Source of the DNA: Pseudomonas sp. VD-NE ins
GTDB lineage: Bacteria > Pseudomonadota > Gammaproteobacteria > Pseudomonadales > Pseudomonadaceae
Direction of reading: 5' to 3'
Length of the DNA stretch: 64,000 nt
Assembly: GCF_031882575.1 (NCBI RefSeq)
Contig: NZ_CP134772.1
Coordinates: 3,863,001 to 3,927,000 of the forward strand
In this document: positions 1 to 8,377 of the stretch, one piece after another
Layout of the letters: each line of letters opens with the position of its first letter
Position numbering within the stretch: position 1 is the stretch's first letter
The notes under the pieces: generated by a model
The model's database searches: none
What the model was told of the DNA's origin: nothing
Seen by the model: the letters and a program-made list of their open reading frames with translations, nothing else
Position numbers and translations under genes: made by a program

Positions 1-1347
1 AATCAGCAAGGTGTTGGTGGTGGCGTCGGCCTGAATGGTCACACCGCCGGCACTGAAAGCGACGTTCTGTTCGCTGTTCTGCGTACCGCCGCTGCCGGTT
101 GTGCTGCCACTGCTGCCCTGCGCGTAACTGCCGCCCGTGCTGCCGCTGCTGTTAGTGGTCGACGTGCTGCCGCTGGTTTGCGTGCCGCTCTGGCCATTCT
201 GCCCAGCGCTGCCGCCGGTGCTGCCGCCCATGGCACTGAGCACCGAACGCGCACTGTCACTGGTGCCACTGTCGCTCTCTCCGGTGAGCAAACCACGCAA
301 GGCCTGCGCCAGTTTCGCCGCTTGCGCGTTACGCAGATAAACCACGTGCAGATTGCTCGGATTGCTCTGCGCGTTATCCAGTTTGTAGATCAGGTTGCGT
401 GCCAGTTCCGTGCGCTCCGGGCTGCCAGCGCGAATGATGATGGTGTTGGAACGCGGGTCACCGATCACGGCGATTTTCTGCGTCGGATCATTACCCGGCG
501 CATCGAGCAAATCCGCCACCATCGGCGCGATGTCAGCGGCAATGCCGTTCTGGATCTGCACCACATCGGTGTCGATCGCACTCGGCGAATCAATGCTCGC
601 GATCAACTGCGCAACACGAGTCAGGTTCTCCGCGTAGTCGGTGATGACAATGGTGTTGTTGCCCGGATAGGCGTTGATCGGGTTGTTTGGCGAAACGATC
701 GGCCGCAGCACCGGAATCAGGTTCACCGCGTTCTCGTATTGCAGACGAAACGTGCGCGTGAGCATGCCATTACCGGCCGGTTTATCGGCGCTGTAGATCG
801 GCCCGCCGAGCAACTTCGCATCCGCCTCCGGCACCACCTGCGCCACACCGCCAACATCGACCACGCTGAAACCCTGCATGCGCAGCGCCGCCAGCAACAT
901 ATCGTAAGCCTGCCGCGCTGGCACCTGACCTTCCGACACCAGCGTCAACGTGCCCTTGACCCGAGGGTCGACGAGAAACTGCTGCCCTGTCGAACGCGCC
1001 AACGCGCGCACCACTGCTTGAATATCAGCGTCGACAAAATTCAGCGTCACCGGTTGATCGCCCAAAGGATTGCTCGGCAAGGCAATGCCCGAAGCCGCCG
1101 CGCCGCTGCGCGCACTCTTCGTGATGTTGTGCAATTGCTTCGGCACAGGTCGCGCCTGCGCCTGTGCGCGTTCGCGGTCGAGCACTGCGTCGCCGCTGCG
1201 CTGGGTGTTGGCCAGCGGCCGGCCCAGTTCACTGTCGACCAGCAATGGCTGCTGGTTTTGCGGTGTGCTGGTGTTGCTGCACGCGCTCAACGCCATCAGC
1301 AACATCGGCAACGCCAGACGTGCCGGTTTGGATCCTGACCCCTTCAT
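1..1347 (-). CDS. hxcQ: Type II secretion secretin (GspD/HxcQ), 3' part outside window
   Basis: Outer-membrane secretin of an Hxc-type T2SS, the channel through which folded exoproteins leave the periplasm. About 449 N-terminal residues are visible; the C-terminal secretin beta-domain lies left of the window. The N-terminus is a lipoprotein signal with lipobox ALSAC (Cys23), as in the self-piloting lipo-secretin HxcQ of P. aeruginosa, so no separate pilotin may be needed. Repeated N-domains follow, with motifs such as FVDADIQAVVRALA and YPGNNTIVITDYAENL. From about residue 354 to 426 there is an unusually long Gly/Ser/Thr-rich, presumably flexible loop. The ATG overlaps the stop of hxcZ (ATGA), so the genes are co-transcribed. 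The family call is certain; the Hxc assignment rests on gene order and on the vreAIR neighbours. Confidence 0.95.
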   Translation of the reverse strand, partial: MKGSGSKPARLALPMLLMALSACSNTSTPQNQQPLLVDSELGRPLANTQRSGDAVLDRERAQAQARPVPKQLHNITKSARSGAAASGIALPSNPLGDQPVTLNFVDADIQAVVRALARSTGQQFLVDPRVKGTLTLVSEGQVPARQAYDMLLAALRMQGFSVVDVGGVAQVVPEADAKLLGGPIYSADKPAGNGMLTRTFRLQYENAVNLIPVLRPIVSPNNPINAYPGNNTIVITDYAENLTRVAQLIASIDSPSAIDTDVVQIQNGIAADIAPMVADLLDAPGNDPTQKIAVIGDPRSNTIIIRAGSPERTELARNLIYKLDNAQSNPSNLHVVYLRNAQAAKLAQALRGLLTGESDSGTSDSARSVLSAMGGSTGGSAGQNGQSGTQTSGSTSTTNSSGSTGGSYAQGSSGSTTGSGGTQNSEQNVAFSAGGVTIQADATTNTLLI

Positions 1348-1889
1348 GAAGCTTCCTTAGCGCCCAGCGCCTGATCCATGCGAACGGTGCCTGACAAAGT
1401 GCCGGCGGTGACTTCGGTCGAGGGGTTGTCCGCGCGTTGCAAACGGGCCTCGACCACTTGCAGAGAAAGTTGTGCCGGGTTGCTCAACAGCCAGTTGAGC
1501 ACGGCGTCGCCCGGTGCCGCGTCGAAGGTCAACTGCCAGGCGCCCTGTGCCTCCTGTAATTGGTAATGTCCCGCCAAGCCACTGGCCTGCAGGGTCTGCT
1601 CCAGCGACTGCGCCAGGCTTTGCCCGTCCGGGCGCACGCTGACTTCGCGCAGCAGCACTTCCAGCGCCTCGGTCTGGGCGCGCAGCTTTGGCGTTTCGGT
1701 TTGCCAGTAAGCGATTTTCTTCAGCGGCGGCTGGATCAGCGCGACCCACAACAACAGGCCGATCAGCGCAACGGCCATGCCGGCAACCATGCGTTTTTCG
1801 CGCAACGCCAACGGCTGCCAACGCGCCTGCAGCTGAGCGTTAAAGCGTTGCCACTTGACGCGGTACAGCGCGAGCGAGGCCTTATTCAT
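1344..1889 (-). CDS. hxcZ: Type II secretion inner-membrane protein M (GspM/HxcZ)
   Basis: Inner-membrane platform protein of the T2SS that partners GspL. The product is 181 aa with a short cytoplasmic N-terminus, one transmembrane helix at about residues 34-52 (VAGMAVALIGLLLWVAL), then a coiled/periplasmic domain typical of GspM. I start at MNKASLALYRVK; a longer reading frame upstream only translates hxcY sequence out of frame. The gene overlaps the end of hxcY by 8 bp and the start of hxcQ by 4 bp. The call rests on topology, length and position between L and D rather than on strong sequence motifs, since GspM is poorly conserved. Confidence 0.88.
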   Translation of the reverse strand: MNKASLALYRVKWQRFNAQLQARWQPLALREKRMVAGMAVALIGLLLWVALIQPPLKKIAYWQTETPKLRAQTEALEVLLREVSVRPDGQSLAQSLEQTLQASGLAGHYQLQEAQGAWQLTFDAAPGDAVLNWLLSNPAQLSLQVVEARLQRADNPSTEVTAGTLSGTVRMDQALGAKEAS

Positions 1890-3060
1890 CTTCTTCTGCT
1901 CCGCCGCTGTCGTCGCTTTCACTTGGGCTGGCTTCAGTGGCCGGACGCAAGGTCCAGCCCTCGTCGTCGGCGATGACACTAATGCCCGCCTGGGCCAAGG
2001 TGCTTTGCCACTCCTGATCATTGCCGCCACGCCGGGCGTCGCTCAGCAGACTCAGTTGCAAAGCGCCGTCGACAAACGCCAACCGCTCGACACTGCCAGC
2101 CATCGACGGCATGCCGCTGCCCGCCTGCAACACCAGCCGATTGAACGTCTGCGCCGGATCATCCGCCGCGCCCTTCTGCCGCGCCGCCAATTGCTGACGG
2201 GCCTGTTGCAACGGGTTGAGGATCACCGGCAACTCGGGAAATGCCTGTTTAACCCGCAGGTTCATCTGGGTTTTCAACTGCTGGCCCTGCCCGGCTTCGC
2301 GAGCGGCATACAGGTTCAAACCAATGACCCACACCGCCACGGCCAACGCTGAGAGGGCGATCGCCCTGCCCCAGCCGCGATGCTCGGCTTTTTGTTGCTG
2401 GACCGCGCCATGCAGCCCCCAACCCGGAAGCGGCCCGGTCCAGCGCTGCGCATCCGCCATCGGCAGTTCAGCACCCGGCGGAGGTTGATCACCGACCCAG
2501 TGCAAAGTGACGCCCGGTTCCCACACAACACCGTCGAGGCCGTCATCAAACAACGGCTGCACCCGCGCCACTTGCACGCTATCGCGCAGCAATAAATGCC
2601 CGTCCTGCACGCAAGCAACGGTGCCCGGCAGCACCGGCAAACAATACGGCGCCGGGTAGAGACCGCGCAGGTTCAGCCCAGCACTTTTCAGCAACTGACC
2701 AAAACGCAACAAGTGCTGTCGAGGCGCCCAAGCGATCTGCACCTGCCCTGCCTCGTCCCGCGAACTGTGCGCGATGTGCATCTCACTACTGTCGCCCAGC
2801 ATCAACGCCTGCGCCGCACACTGCACCGCCGCGACAATCTTGTTCGCAGGCAACGGCGGTAAATCGAGACTCGCCAACAGGCTGTCAGCCGGGTGCAGAA
2901 AACACACCAGCGGCGGCAGTTTCGACTGCTGGCTCAACTGGCTCAGACTGAGGCGTTCTTCGCGCGTGACCTGGCCCTGTCGATCCAGCCAAGCACAGTG
3001 CAATTCACTGTGCAGATCCAGCTCCGCCAAGGGCGGCAACGCCACCTTCAACTGGCTCAT
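1882..3060 (-). CDS. hxcY: Type II secretion inner-membrane protein L (GspL/HxcY)
   Basis: Bitopic platform protein. Its cytoplasmic domain binds the GspE ATPase and its periplasmic ferredoxin-like domain pairs with GspM. The product is 392 aa: an actin-like cytoplasmic region (about 1-225), a single transmembrane helix at about 231-251 (AIALSALAVAVWVIGLNLY), and a periplasmic domain ending in an acidic tail. It overlaps hxcX by 4 bp at its start and hxcZ by 8 bp at its end, so it sits inside a tightly packed operon. GspE and GspF, its usual partners, are not in the window; in P. aeruginosa they lie beyond hxcQ, which would be to the left. Confidence 0.9.
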   Translation of the reverse strand: MSQLKVALPPLAELDLHSELHCAWLDRQGQVTREERLSLSQLSQQSKLPPLVCFLHPADSLLASLDLPPLPANKIVAAVQCAAQALMLGDSSEMHIAHSSRDEAGQVQIAWAPRQHLLRFGQLLKSAGLNLRGLYPAPYCLPVLPGTVACVQDGHLLLRDSVQVARVQPLFDDGLDGVVWEPGVTLHWVGDQPPPGAELPMADAQRWTGPLPGWGLHGAVQQQKAEHRGWGRAIALSALAVAVWVIGLNLYAAREAGQGQQLKTQMNLRVKQAFPELPVILNPLQQARQQLAARQKGAADDPAQTFNRLVLQAGSGMPSMAGSVERLAFVDGALQLSLLSDARRGGNDQEWQSTLAQAGISVIADDEGWTLRPATEASPSESDDSGGAEEDE

Positions 3061-4016
3061 ACGCCCACCCGCGACCAGATCACCTGCGGCAAGCGGTCCT
3101 GGCTGCGATGCAACAATGCCTCAAGACTGACCCGCCGCTGATCGCGCCGCGCCTCACCGCGCAGGCGAAACCAGTCACTGGTGATGCCGACCTTGACGCT
3201 GGTCAGCTCCAGTTGCGGCATGCGCAAGCGGTTAACGAAGTCGCCACGGTTGATAAACCAGCGCCCGGCATCGCGCTCGGCGATCAGCGCATTCGCGCGC
3301 TCCAGAGACAGCCCCGGCACATACGCGGCCAAGACCGGCGCGGTGGCGGTGTTGCCATTGAGCCAGGTCGTCGCGGGGATCACCGTCAGGTACGGCGCCA
3401 GTTTGCCGATCAGCGCGTCATTGACGCCCTCGACACTGCGCAAATCATCGATGCTGCGCAGCATCGGCAACGTCGGGTTCTGCGGTTTGTGTGACGCATT
3501 TGGCGAGGTGGCGCGGCCACTGTCGAAACCACTTTTCGGCGCCTCGGCAATCTGCGCATTCAGCAGTCGCGGGTAGGACGCGATCACCCGCTGACTGATG
3601 CGCTGACTCAACCCGGCACTGACCCCGATCAACTCACACAAGCGCTGAAACGCCGCCACCTGCGCCTCATCAACCCGCTCGTTGGCCACCAGATTGCGCA
3701 GGTTGAATTTGCCCTGCTCATCCTCCAGTCGCCCCTCAAAACCTTGCGCGGAGAGACGCTGCGCCCACGGCTGATCGAGCCGGGTCAACGGGTCGCGCTG
3801 ACGTGCATCCCAGAGCAATTGACGGCTGATCTCCAACCCGCCCTGCACCAGCCAACGGCCCTGCACACGCTGCTGATCCGCCTCCAGCGCCCGGGTCGCC
3901 ACGCTCTGACGCGTCAACATGCCCGCCGCAATCACCGCCACCACGGCCGCAATCAGCAACGCGCTGATAATCGCCATGCCCTGTTGCTTCGCCCCCTCAG
4001 GCGAGCGGCTGTTCAT
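3057..4016 (-). CDS. hxcX: Type II secretion minor pseudopilin K (GspK/HxcX)
   Basis: Tip pseudopilin of the T2SS pseudopilus. The product is 319 aa, the usual length for the large K subunit. A short leader ends in Gly-Met (KQQG/MAIISALL) and is followed by a hydrophobic helix at about 14-33. Residue +5 of the mature helix is not Glu, which is characteristic of the K class and fits a position at the tip. The globular part contains the helical insert usual in GspK. It shares an ATGA overlap with hxcY and starts 8 bp after the hxcT stop. Maturation would need a prepilin peptidase, which is not in the window. Confidence 0.92.
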   Translation of the reverse strand: MNSRSPEGAKQQGMAIISALLIAAVVAVIAAGMLTRQSVATRALEADQQRVQGRWLVQGGLEISRQLLWDARQRDPLTRLDQPWAQRLSAQGFEGRLEDEQGKFNLRNLVANERVDEAQVAAFQRLCELIGVSAGLSQRISQRVIASYPRLLNAQIAEAPKSGFDSGRATSPNASHKPQNPTLPMLRSIDDLRSVEGVNDALIGKLAPYLTVIPATTWLNGNTATAPVLAAYVPGLSLERANALIAERDAGRWFINRGDFVNRLRMPQLELTSVKVGITSDWFRLRGEARRDQRRVSLEALLHRSQDRLPQVIWSRVGV

Positions 4017-4024
4017 GGCCGGCC

Positions 4025-4483
4025 TTACAACTGCCAGGAACCGATATCGGCATTCACGCCGTCGCCGTCAGGCTGACCGTCGGCACCGAGGGAAAAGATG
4101 TCGATCTCGCCATTCGCGCCAGGGTTGAGGTACTGATAAGGACGCCCCCACGGATCGTTCGGCAAACGCTCCAGGTACGAGCGCCAATTGCTGTTCTTCG
4201 CATCCGCCGGCCGCTCCACCAGCACTTTCAGGCCCTGGTTCATGCTCGGGTAAGTGCCGTGATCGAGGCGATACAACTTCAACGCCTGCATCAACCCACC
4301 AATATCCTGCTTCGCCGCCGTCGCCCGCGCCTGATCCGGCCGGTCGAGCACTTTCGGCACCACCATCGCCGCCAAAATCCCCAGAATCACCACGACCACC
4401 ATGATCTCGATCAGGGTAAAACCCTGCTGACCACGCGGCGTGCGCAACGGTTGCTGAAGCGATTTGAAAGGTGCGATATCCAT
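4025..4483 (-). CDS. hxcT: Type II secretion major pseudopilin G (GspG/HxcT)
   Basis: Major pseudopilin that polymerises into the T2SS piston. It shows the class III prepilin cleavage site and N-methylation helix QQG/FTLIEIMVVVVILGILAA with Glu+5, and the typical C-terminal region (NDPWGRPYQYLNPG, IDIFSLGADGQPDGDGVNADIG) that binds calcium in the family. I place the start at MDIAPFKSLQQP (152 aa); an in-frame ATG 15 codons upstream (4528) is possible, but neither has a strong Shine-Dalgarno. It is divergent from hxcV across about 150 bp that should hold both promoters, and heads the hxcT-X-Y-Z-Q operon. Confidence 0.95.
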   Translation of the reverse strand: MDIAPFKSLQQPLRTPRGQQGFTLIEIMVVVVILGILAAMVVPKVLDRPDQARATAAKQDIGGLMQALKLYRLDHGTYPSMNQGLKVLVERPADAKNSNWRSYLERLPNDPWGRPYQYLNPGANGEIDIFSLGADGQPDGDGVNADIGSWQL

Positions 4484-4630
4484 CTCGACATACCCTGGCT
4501 TGATTCGATTCGACGCGCAGTGTTGCAAGAAGATATGTCAGTGATGTTGAAAATCCTCGGGTGTTTTCGTCGTCAAGCCGTCAAGGACGGGGGTTAGCGT
4601 CGAGGGCTGGGTTTTGGTTTTGGGCCACTT

Positions 4631-5017
4631 ATGCGTGCGCGTTCGCGGGAAGAGGGTTTCACGTTGATTGAGGTGCTGGTGGCGCTGGCGATTATTGCCG
4701 TGGCGATGTCGGCGGCTGTGCGGGTGGCGGGGTTGATGACGCAGAGTAGCGGGGTTTTAAGGGATCGGTCGGTGGCGATGATTGCGGCGCAGAGTCGGAT
4801 GGCGGAGTTGCGGTTGGAAGGGAAGTTGCCGATGGGGATGAAGTCGCAGGAATGTGATCAGGGGCGGTTGTTGCTGCGGTGTGAACAGTTGATCAGCGCA
4901 GCCGAAAATGGCCGCTTACTCAAGATTGGTATTCAGGTATTCGACCGCAACCAGGATGCGCCGCCGTTGGCCAGGCTTGAGACCTTGTTGTCACGAACGG
5001 AAAGCCCCTCACCCTAG
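4631..5017 (+). CDS. hxcV: Type II secretion minor pseudopilin I (GspI/HxcV)
   Basis: Minor pseudopilin of the tip complex (H-I-J-K). The product is 128 aa, normal for GspI. The prepilin motif EEG/FTLIEVLVALAIIAVAMSAAV has Glu+5, and the region MIAAQSRMAELRLEGK is typical of the I class. It is divergent from hxcT. Its stop lies at the left edge of the tandem-repeat region, and the next hxc gene, hxcP, is 7 kb away. In the P. aeruginosa order as I recall it, hxcP and hxcV are neighbours. The gene looks intact, although its last codons (TESPSP) run into repeat-like sequence, so the C-terminus may have been slightly altered by the repeat. Confidence 0.9.
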   Translation: MRARSREEGFTLIEVLVALAIIAVAMSAAVRVAGLMTQSSGVLRDRSVAMIAAQSRMAELRLEGKLPMGMKSQECDQGRLLLRCEQLISAAENGRLLKIGIQVFDRNQDAPPLARLETLLSRTESPSP

Positions 5018-5815
5018 CCCTCTCCCCGAGGTAGAGGGAACCGATTCGGGGATATTCGAGAGCTACACCGACTTGAACGTCTTTCACTGAATCCAAATTC
5101 GCCAAAGCTCACCAAAGCTCACCAAAGCCATAATCGCTAAGGTCCTTCAGGTCGATGTACCCCGCAAGACACCTCGGTCGGCCCCCTCTCCCTCCGGGAG
5201 AGGGCTGGGGTGAGGGCCGCTTCGACTCGCAACCCCCAGAATCAACAAAGCCATAACCCCCAAGGCCCTTCACCAAAACCATAATCACCAAAATCTTCCA
5301 GGTCGACGTACCCCGCAAGACACCTCGGTCGGCCCCCTCTCCCTCCGGGAGAGGGCTGGGGTGAGGGCCGCTTCTACTCGCCCCCCCCCAGAATCACCAA
5401 AACCATAACCCCCAAGGCCCTTCACCAAAACCATAATCGCCAAAATCTTCCAGGTCGACGTACCTCGCAAGACAACTCGGTCGGCCCCCTCTCCCTCCGG
5501 GAGAGGGCTGGGGTGAGGGCCGCTTCGACTCGCAACCCCCAGAATCAACAAAGCCATAACCCCCAAGGCCCTTCACCAAAACCATAATCACCAAAATCTT
5601 CCAGGTCGACGTACCCCGCAAGACACCTCGGTCGGCCCCCTCTCCCTCCGGGAGAGGGCTGGGGTGAGGGTAGCTTCTAATCGAGAAGCCCAGAATCACC
5701 AAAACCATAATCGCCAAAATCTTTCAGGTCGGCGTACCCCGCAAGACACCTCGGTCGGCCCCCTCTCCCTCCGGGAGAGGGCTGGGGTGAGGGCCGCTTC
5801 TACTCGCAAGCCCCC
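5009..5815. repeat. Five-copy tandem repeat array with hairpin cores
   Basis: Directly visible: the core GGCCCCCTCTCCCTCCGGG plus AGAGGGCTGGGGTGAGGG occurs five times, starting near 5175, 5326, 5478, 5629 and 5752. The spacing is 151, 152, 151 and 123 bp, so four near-identical units and one shortened unit. Each core forms a strong hairpin (CCCTCTCCC/TCCG/GGGAGAGGG). The units also share a spacer rich in ACCAAAACCATAATC and CAGGTCGACGTACC. A degenerate opposite-orientation copy (CCCTCACCCTAGCCCTCTCC) lies at 5009-5046. Reading frames exist through the array on the minus strand, but the period is not a multiple of three and all frames repeat the same peptide, so I do not call a gene. Confidence 0.9.
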
Positions 5816-5872
5816 CAAAACCGGCAACAGACTGGCAACGTACCAGGCAATGGCCTGAACCAAAGCGACCAT

Positions 5873-6331
5873 TCAATCGGCCCCATCCAAATCAATCAGC
5901 CCCACCACCGGAACCTGCCAAGCAGGTTTTTTCCCGCTCTGACCATCAAACACCCGGCGCGCCTCGCGAAAATCATCGACGTGCTCCACAACCCAAGTCC
6001 AAATCGGCGACATGCGAACCAACAACTCCATCCCCAACGCCGTCAGCTCATACTCAACATGGGGCGGCACTTGATCCAACTCCCGCCGTATCAGCAAACC
6101 ATCGCGCTCCAGCGCACGCAGCGTCTTGGTCAACATGCGCTGAGTCACGCCGGTCATTTGCCGTTTGATCTCGGCATGACGCATCGTGCCGTACACACCC
6201 AGGGCATGCAGGATACCCAGTGACCAGCGGCTACCAGCGTGAGCCAGGACTTCGCGCCGCACGCCATCCTCGTCTCGTCTTAGCGTCTGGCAGATCGCTT
6301 CTGCCTGGCTAAGGATTTCCTCATCGGTCAT
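5873..6331 (-). CDS. HxlR-family transcriptional regulator
   Basis: Winged-helix DNA-binding protein of the HxlR type, 152 aa. The core SRWSLGILHALGVYGTMRHAE followed by MTGVTQRMLTKTLRALERDGL is the classic HxlR helix-turn-helix and recognition helix, with the wing at RRELDQVPPHVEYELTALG. The start MTDEEILSQ at 6331 is chosen because AGGAGG lies seven bases upstream; a further ATG 6 codons upstream has none. It is divergent from the NAD(P)-binding oxidoreductase gene across 96 bp, the usual arrangement in which an HxlR protein represses or senses ligands for the adjacent reductase. The ligand is unknown. Confidence 0.93.
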   Translation of the reverse strand: MTDEEILSQAEAICQTLRRDEDGVRREVLAHAGSRWSLGILHALGVYGTMRHAEIKRQMTGVTQRMLTKTLRALERDGLLIRRELDQVPPHVEYELTALGMELLVRMSPIWTWVVEHVDDFREARRVFDGQSGKKPAWQVPVVGLIDLDGAD

Positions 6332-6427
6332 GTGTCCTCCTGGTATCACGCGTGTGCCTTCTTCTGAGCGCTGCGCAATCGTGCCAGCATCGACAAATCA
6401 TACAGACGACGAATCTCAGGAAACATC

Positions 6428-7369
6428 ATGACCGCCGCGACCCACCCTTCCCCGCAATCCATTCTCGTACTCGGCGCCGGCGAACTTGGCCTGCCGGTGC
6501 TGCGCAATCTTGCGCGGGTAGCAAAACGCTCGCCCGGCAGCACCATCAGCGTCCTGCTCAGGGATTCGACCATCAACACGCAAGCCCCCGAGAAAAAACT
6601 GGAAATCGATGAACTGCGCAGTCTGGGCATCCAACTGGTCGCTGCAGATCTGGTTAACGACTCCATCGATCAACTGGCCGAAGTGTTCGCAGCATTCGAC
6701 ACCGTCATAGGCTGCGCCGGCATGGTCGCGGGCCGTGAAACGCCGATGAAACTGGCGACAGCCGCGCTCAGGTCCGGCGTGAAGCGCTATATCCCGTGGC
6801 AGTTTGGCGTCGATTTCGAAGTAATTGGCCGGGGCAGCCCGCAGGATTTGTTCGATGCACAACTCGACGTGCGCGAGTTGCTCCGCGCCCAGGATCAAAC
6901 CGAATGGGTGATCATCTCGACCGGCATGTTCACCAGTTTTCTGTTCGAGCCGGTCTTTGAGGTCGTCGATTTTGAGAGCGATACCGTCAACGCCTTGGGC
7001 AGCCTGGAAACCAGCGTGACGCTCACAACACCCGAGGACATCGGCAAGCTGACAGCGGACATTGTTTTCTTCGAACCGCGATTTCGCAATGAGATCGTGT
7101 ACCTGTCTGGCGACACGGTGACGTATGGGCAGGTGGCGAGCCTGCTTGAACGTGTGCTGGGGCGGCCCTTCAAGCGTAACGTCTGGACGGTTCCGTACCT
7201 GATGCAGGAACTGGAAAAAGACCCCACTCACCACATCAAAAAATACCGCGCCGTATTTGCTCAAGGCAGAGGCGTGTCGTGGCCGAAAGCGGGGACTTTC
7301 AACGAACAGCAGTCGATTCAGGTCACTACGGCTGAACAGTGGGCTCGAGACAACCTGGCAGTCGATTGA
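6428..7369 (+). CDS. NmrA/isoflavone-reductase-like NAD(P)-binding protein
   Basis: Atypical short-chain dehydrogenase/NmrA-like protein, 313 aa. The Rossmann dinucleotide motif is near the N-terminus (LVLGAGELGLPVLRNL), followed by an acidic second strand region and the conserved VKRYIPWQFGVDFE segment of the isoflavone reductase/phenylcoumaran group. The active-site Lys/Tyr pair of classical SDRs is not evident, so it may be a redox sensor or an atypical reductase. It is divergently paired with the HxlR regulator. The pair lies inside the segment that separates hxcV from hxcP but has the GC content of the host genome, so it probably came from within Pseudomonas. Confidence 0.88.
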   Translation: MTAATHPSPQSILVLGAGELGLPVLRNLARVAKRSPGSTISVLLRDSTINTQAPEKKLEIDELRSLGIQLVAADLVNDSIDQLAEVFAAFDTVIGCAGMVAGRETPMKLATAALRSGVKRYIPWQFGVDFEVIGRGSPQDLFDAQLDVRELLRAQDQTEWVIISTGMFTSFLFEPVFEVVDFESDTVNALGSLETSVTLTTPEDIGKLTADIVFFEPRFRNEIVYLSGDTVTYGQVASLLERVLGRPFKRNVWTVPYLMQELEKDPTHHIKKYRAVFAQGRGVSWPKAGTFNEQQSIQVTTAEQWARDNLAVD

Positions 7370-7435
7370 CGCAAAGAAAGCCCCCCCAATCGCAGGTACA
7401 GAAACGCGTAGGTCTCTCGATATTTATCGCGGCTA

Positions 7436-7500
7436 AAGAGCCAGCCCGCTCCCACCTTGGAACACACTCAAAGGTGGGAGCGAGCCTGCTCGCGAAGGCG
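7436..7500. repeat. REP pair, mixed arms
   Basis: Inverted arms AGCCCGCTCCCACCTT (about 7443-7457) and AAGGTGGGAGCGAGCCTGCTCG (7471-7492) form a REP doublet downstream of the NmrA gene. The right arm carries the GGAGCGAGCCTGCTCGCGAA family core; the left arm is diverged. Confidence 0.8.
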
Positions 7501-7546
7501 CGAGAGTTCACACCTGATCAATCACCAAGTGCCCCCGACACCCGTA

Positions 7547-7906
7547 TCACTCCGGCAATTGCAAATTATCCAGCGCCCGATTCACCGCCAATTCCCCGAG
7601 CATGATCAACTGCGCAATCCCCGCCAGCGCATGGCGCTGCGATGCCGGCAACAGGCTGGAGACGTTCTGGGCGATGGTTTTGGCCGAAGCGAGTGTTGCA
7701 CTGGCATCGACCAGCAGTTCTTCGGTTTTGTTGTCCGCCGTCACGGCATACATCCCACGGTTTTTACGTGGGGGCGGCGTGGAACCGGGTGGACAGAGGT
7801 AATGGTCGAGCGCGCGGTCGGCGGCTTCGTGGAGTTTTTTGGAATCGATGGATTCGTAGGGGGAAACCGAGGCGGTTTCGGGCGGGTTGGGTGTTGGTTT
7901 GATCAT
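7547..7906 (-). CDS. DUF6124 (formerly DUF3077) family small protein
   Basis: 119-aa soluble protein of a family that is abundant and multi-copy in P. fluorescens-group genomes; no function is established to my knowledge. The family-typical parts are LHEAADRALDHYLCPP and a C-terminal helical region SLLPASQRHALAGIAQLIMLGELAVNRALDN. I take the start MIKPTPNP at 7906, with GGAG seven bases upstream. The frame stays open for another 126 codons upstream, but that translation is of a hairpin-rich leader, is low-complexity and Arg-rich, and should not be taken as protein. Confidence 0.85.
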   Translation of the reverse strand: MIKPTPNPPETASVSPYESIDSKKLHEAADRALDHYLCPPGSTPPPRKNRGMYAVTADNKTEELLVDASATLASAKTIAQNVSSLLPASQRHALAGIAQLIMLGELAVNRALDNLQLPE

Positions 7907-8165
7907 GAGTGAAGCTCCAAATTTATACCTGGTGGAACCACCAACACCTGTCGCTAAACAAGTAAGGGTGGCAGCTGTACGCGGGTTAGCGAACCGAGAG
8001 GTATAAGACCCGGCAGACCCGAAGGTCTCCCACGCACAGCCACCATATCGTCGTCGCAAACGTCTGCGACAAACTGGAGCGTCGTTGTACTTATACCTGG
8101 TCAGGTCGCTAAACCCGGTCGCTGGGTTGCCAGCGACACGTAGACGATAAAGACCAGGTACAAAG
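7907..8165 (-). promoter_or_regulatory. Hairpin-rich leader upstream of the DUF6124 gene
   Basis: Read on the minus strand, towards the gene, this 250-bp stretch holds a series of self-complementary segments: GCTGGCAACCCAGC, TCGCAGACGTTTGCGA, GACC-TTCG-GGTC (a UUCG tetraloop stem) and GGTGG-TT-CCACC just ahead of the Shine-Dalgarno. The short motif GGTATAA recurs three times (near 8092, 8003 and 7923). The density of perfect short stems suggests a structured RNA leader or a separate small RNA rather than coding sequence. Function is unknown; this is inference from visible complementarity. Confidence 0.45.
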
Positions 8166-8335
8166 CGCACAAGCCGGCGGATTCTGGCGTAGCTGTAGGC
8201 AAAGGCGCAAGGGTGTGTAGCCTGAGAGAGTGTCTGGAGATGTCTTTTTAAACGTTGGTGTTTATCGAGACCGAATTCCGTCACGCCGCCCTGAATAGAT
8301 CCGTCCTCTTAACCCGAGTCCCCCACTCCCAGCAA

Positions 8336-8377
8336 ACGAAAAAATGGCCGAGGTTGCCAGCCGTAACTGGCAACCTC
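8336..8377 (-). terminator. Rho-independent terminator closing the AT-rich island (minus strand)
   Basis: An 11-bp perfect stem (GAGGTTGCCAG / CTGGCAACCTC, 6-nt loop) at 8350-8377. On the minus strand it is followed by GGCCATTTTTT, a T-tract. It lies about 280 bp downstream of the membrane-protein gene and could end that transcription unit. Confidence 0.65.

Noticed and set aside
178..1338. 386-codon plus-strand frame over hxcQ
   Set aside because: Arg/His/Gln-rich antisense translation of the secretin gene; no start signal or family.
5109..5717. Overlapping minus-strand frames of repeated peptide (TSTWKIL..VKGLGGYGF)
   Set aside because: They arise from the tandem DNA repeat; the same peptide appears in different frames because the period is not a multiple of three.
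5175..5800. CRISPR-like array
   Set aside because: Units are about 151 bp and the spacers are also repeated; no unique spacers and no cas genes.
6416..7264. 282-codon minus-strand frame over the NmrA gene
   Set aside because: Antisense shadow; the plus-strand gene has a Rossmann motif and sits in a standard divergent pair with HxlR.
7907..8284. N-terminal extension of the DUF6124 protein
   Set aside because: The extension lies over a hairpin-rich leader, is Arg-rich and unlike the family, and a good Shine-Dalgarno marks the later ATG.
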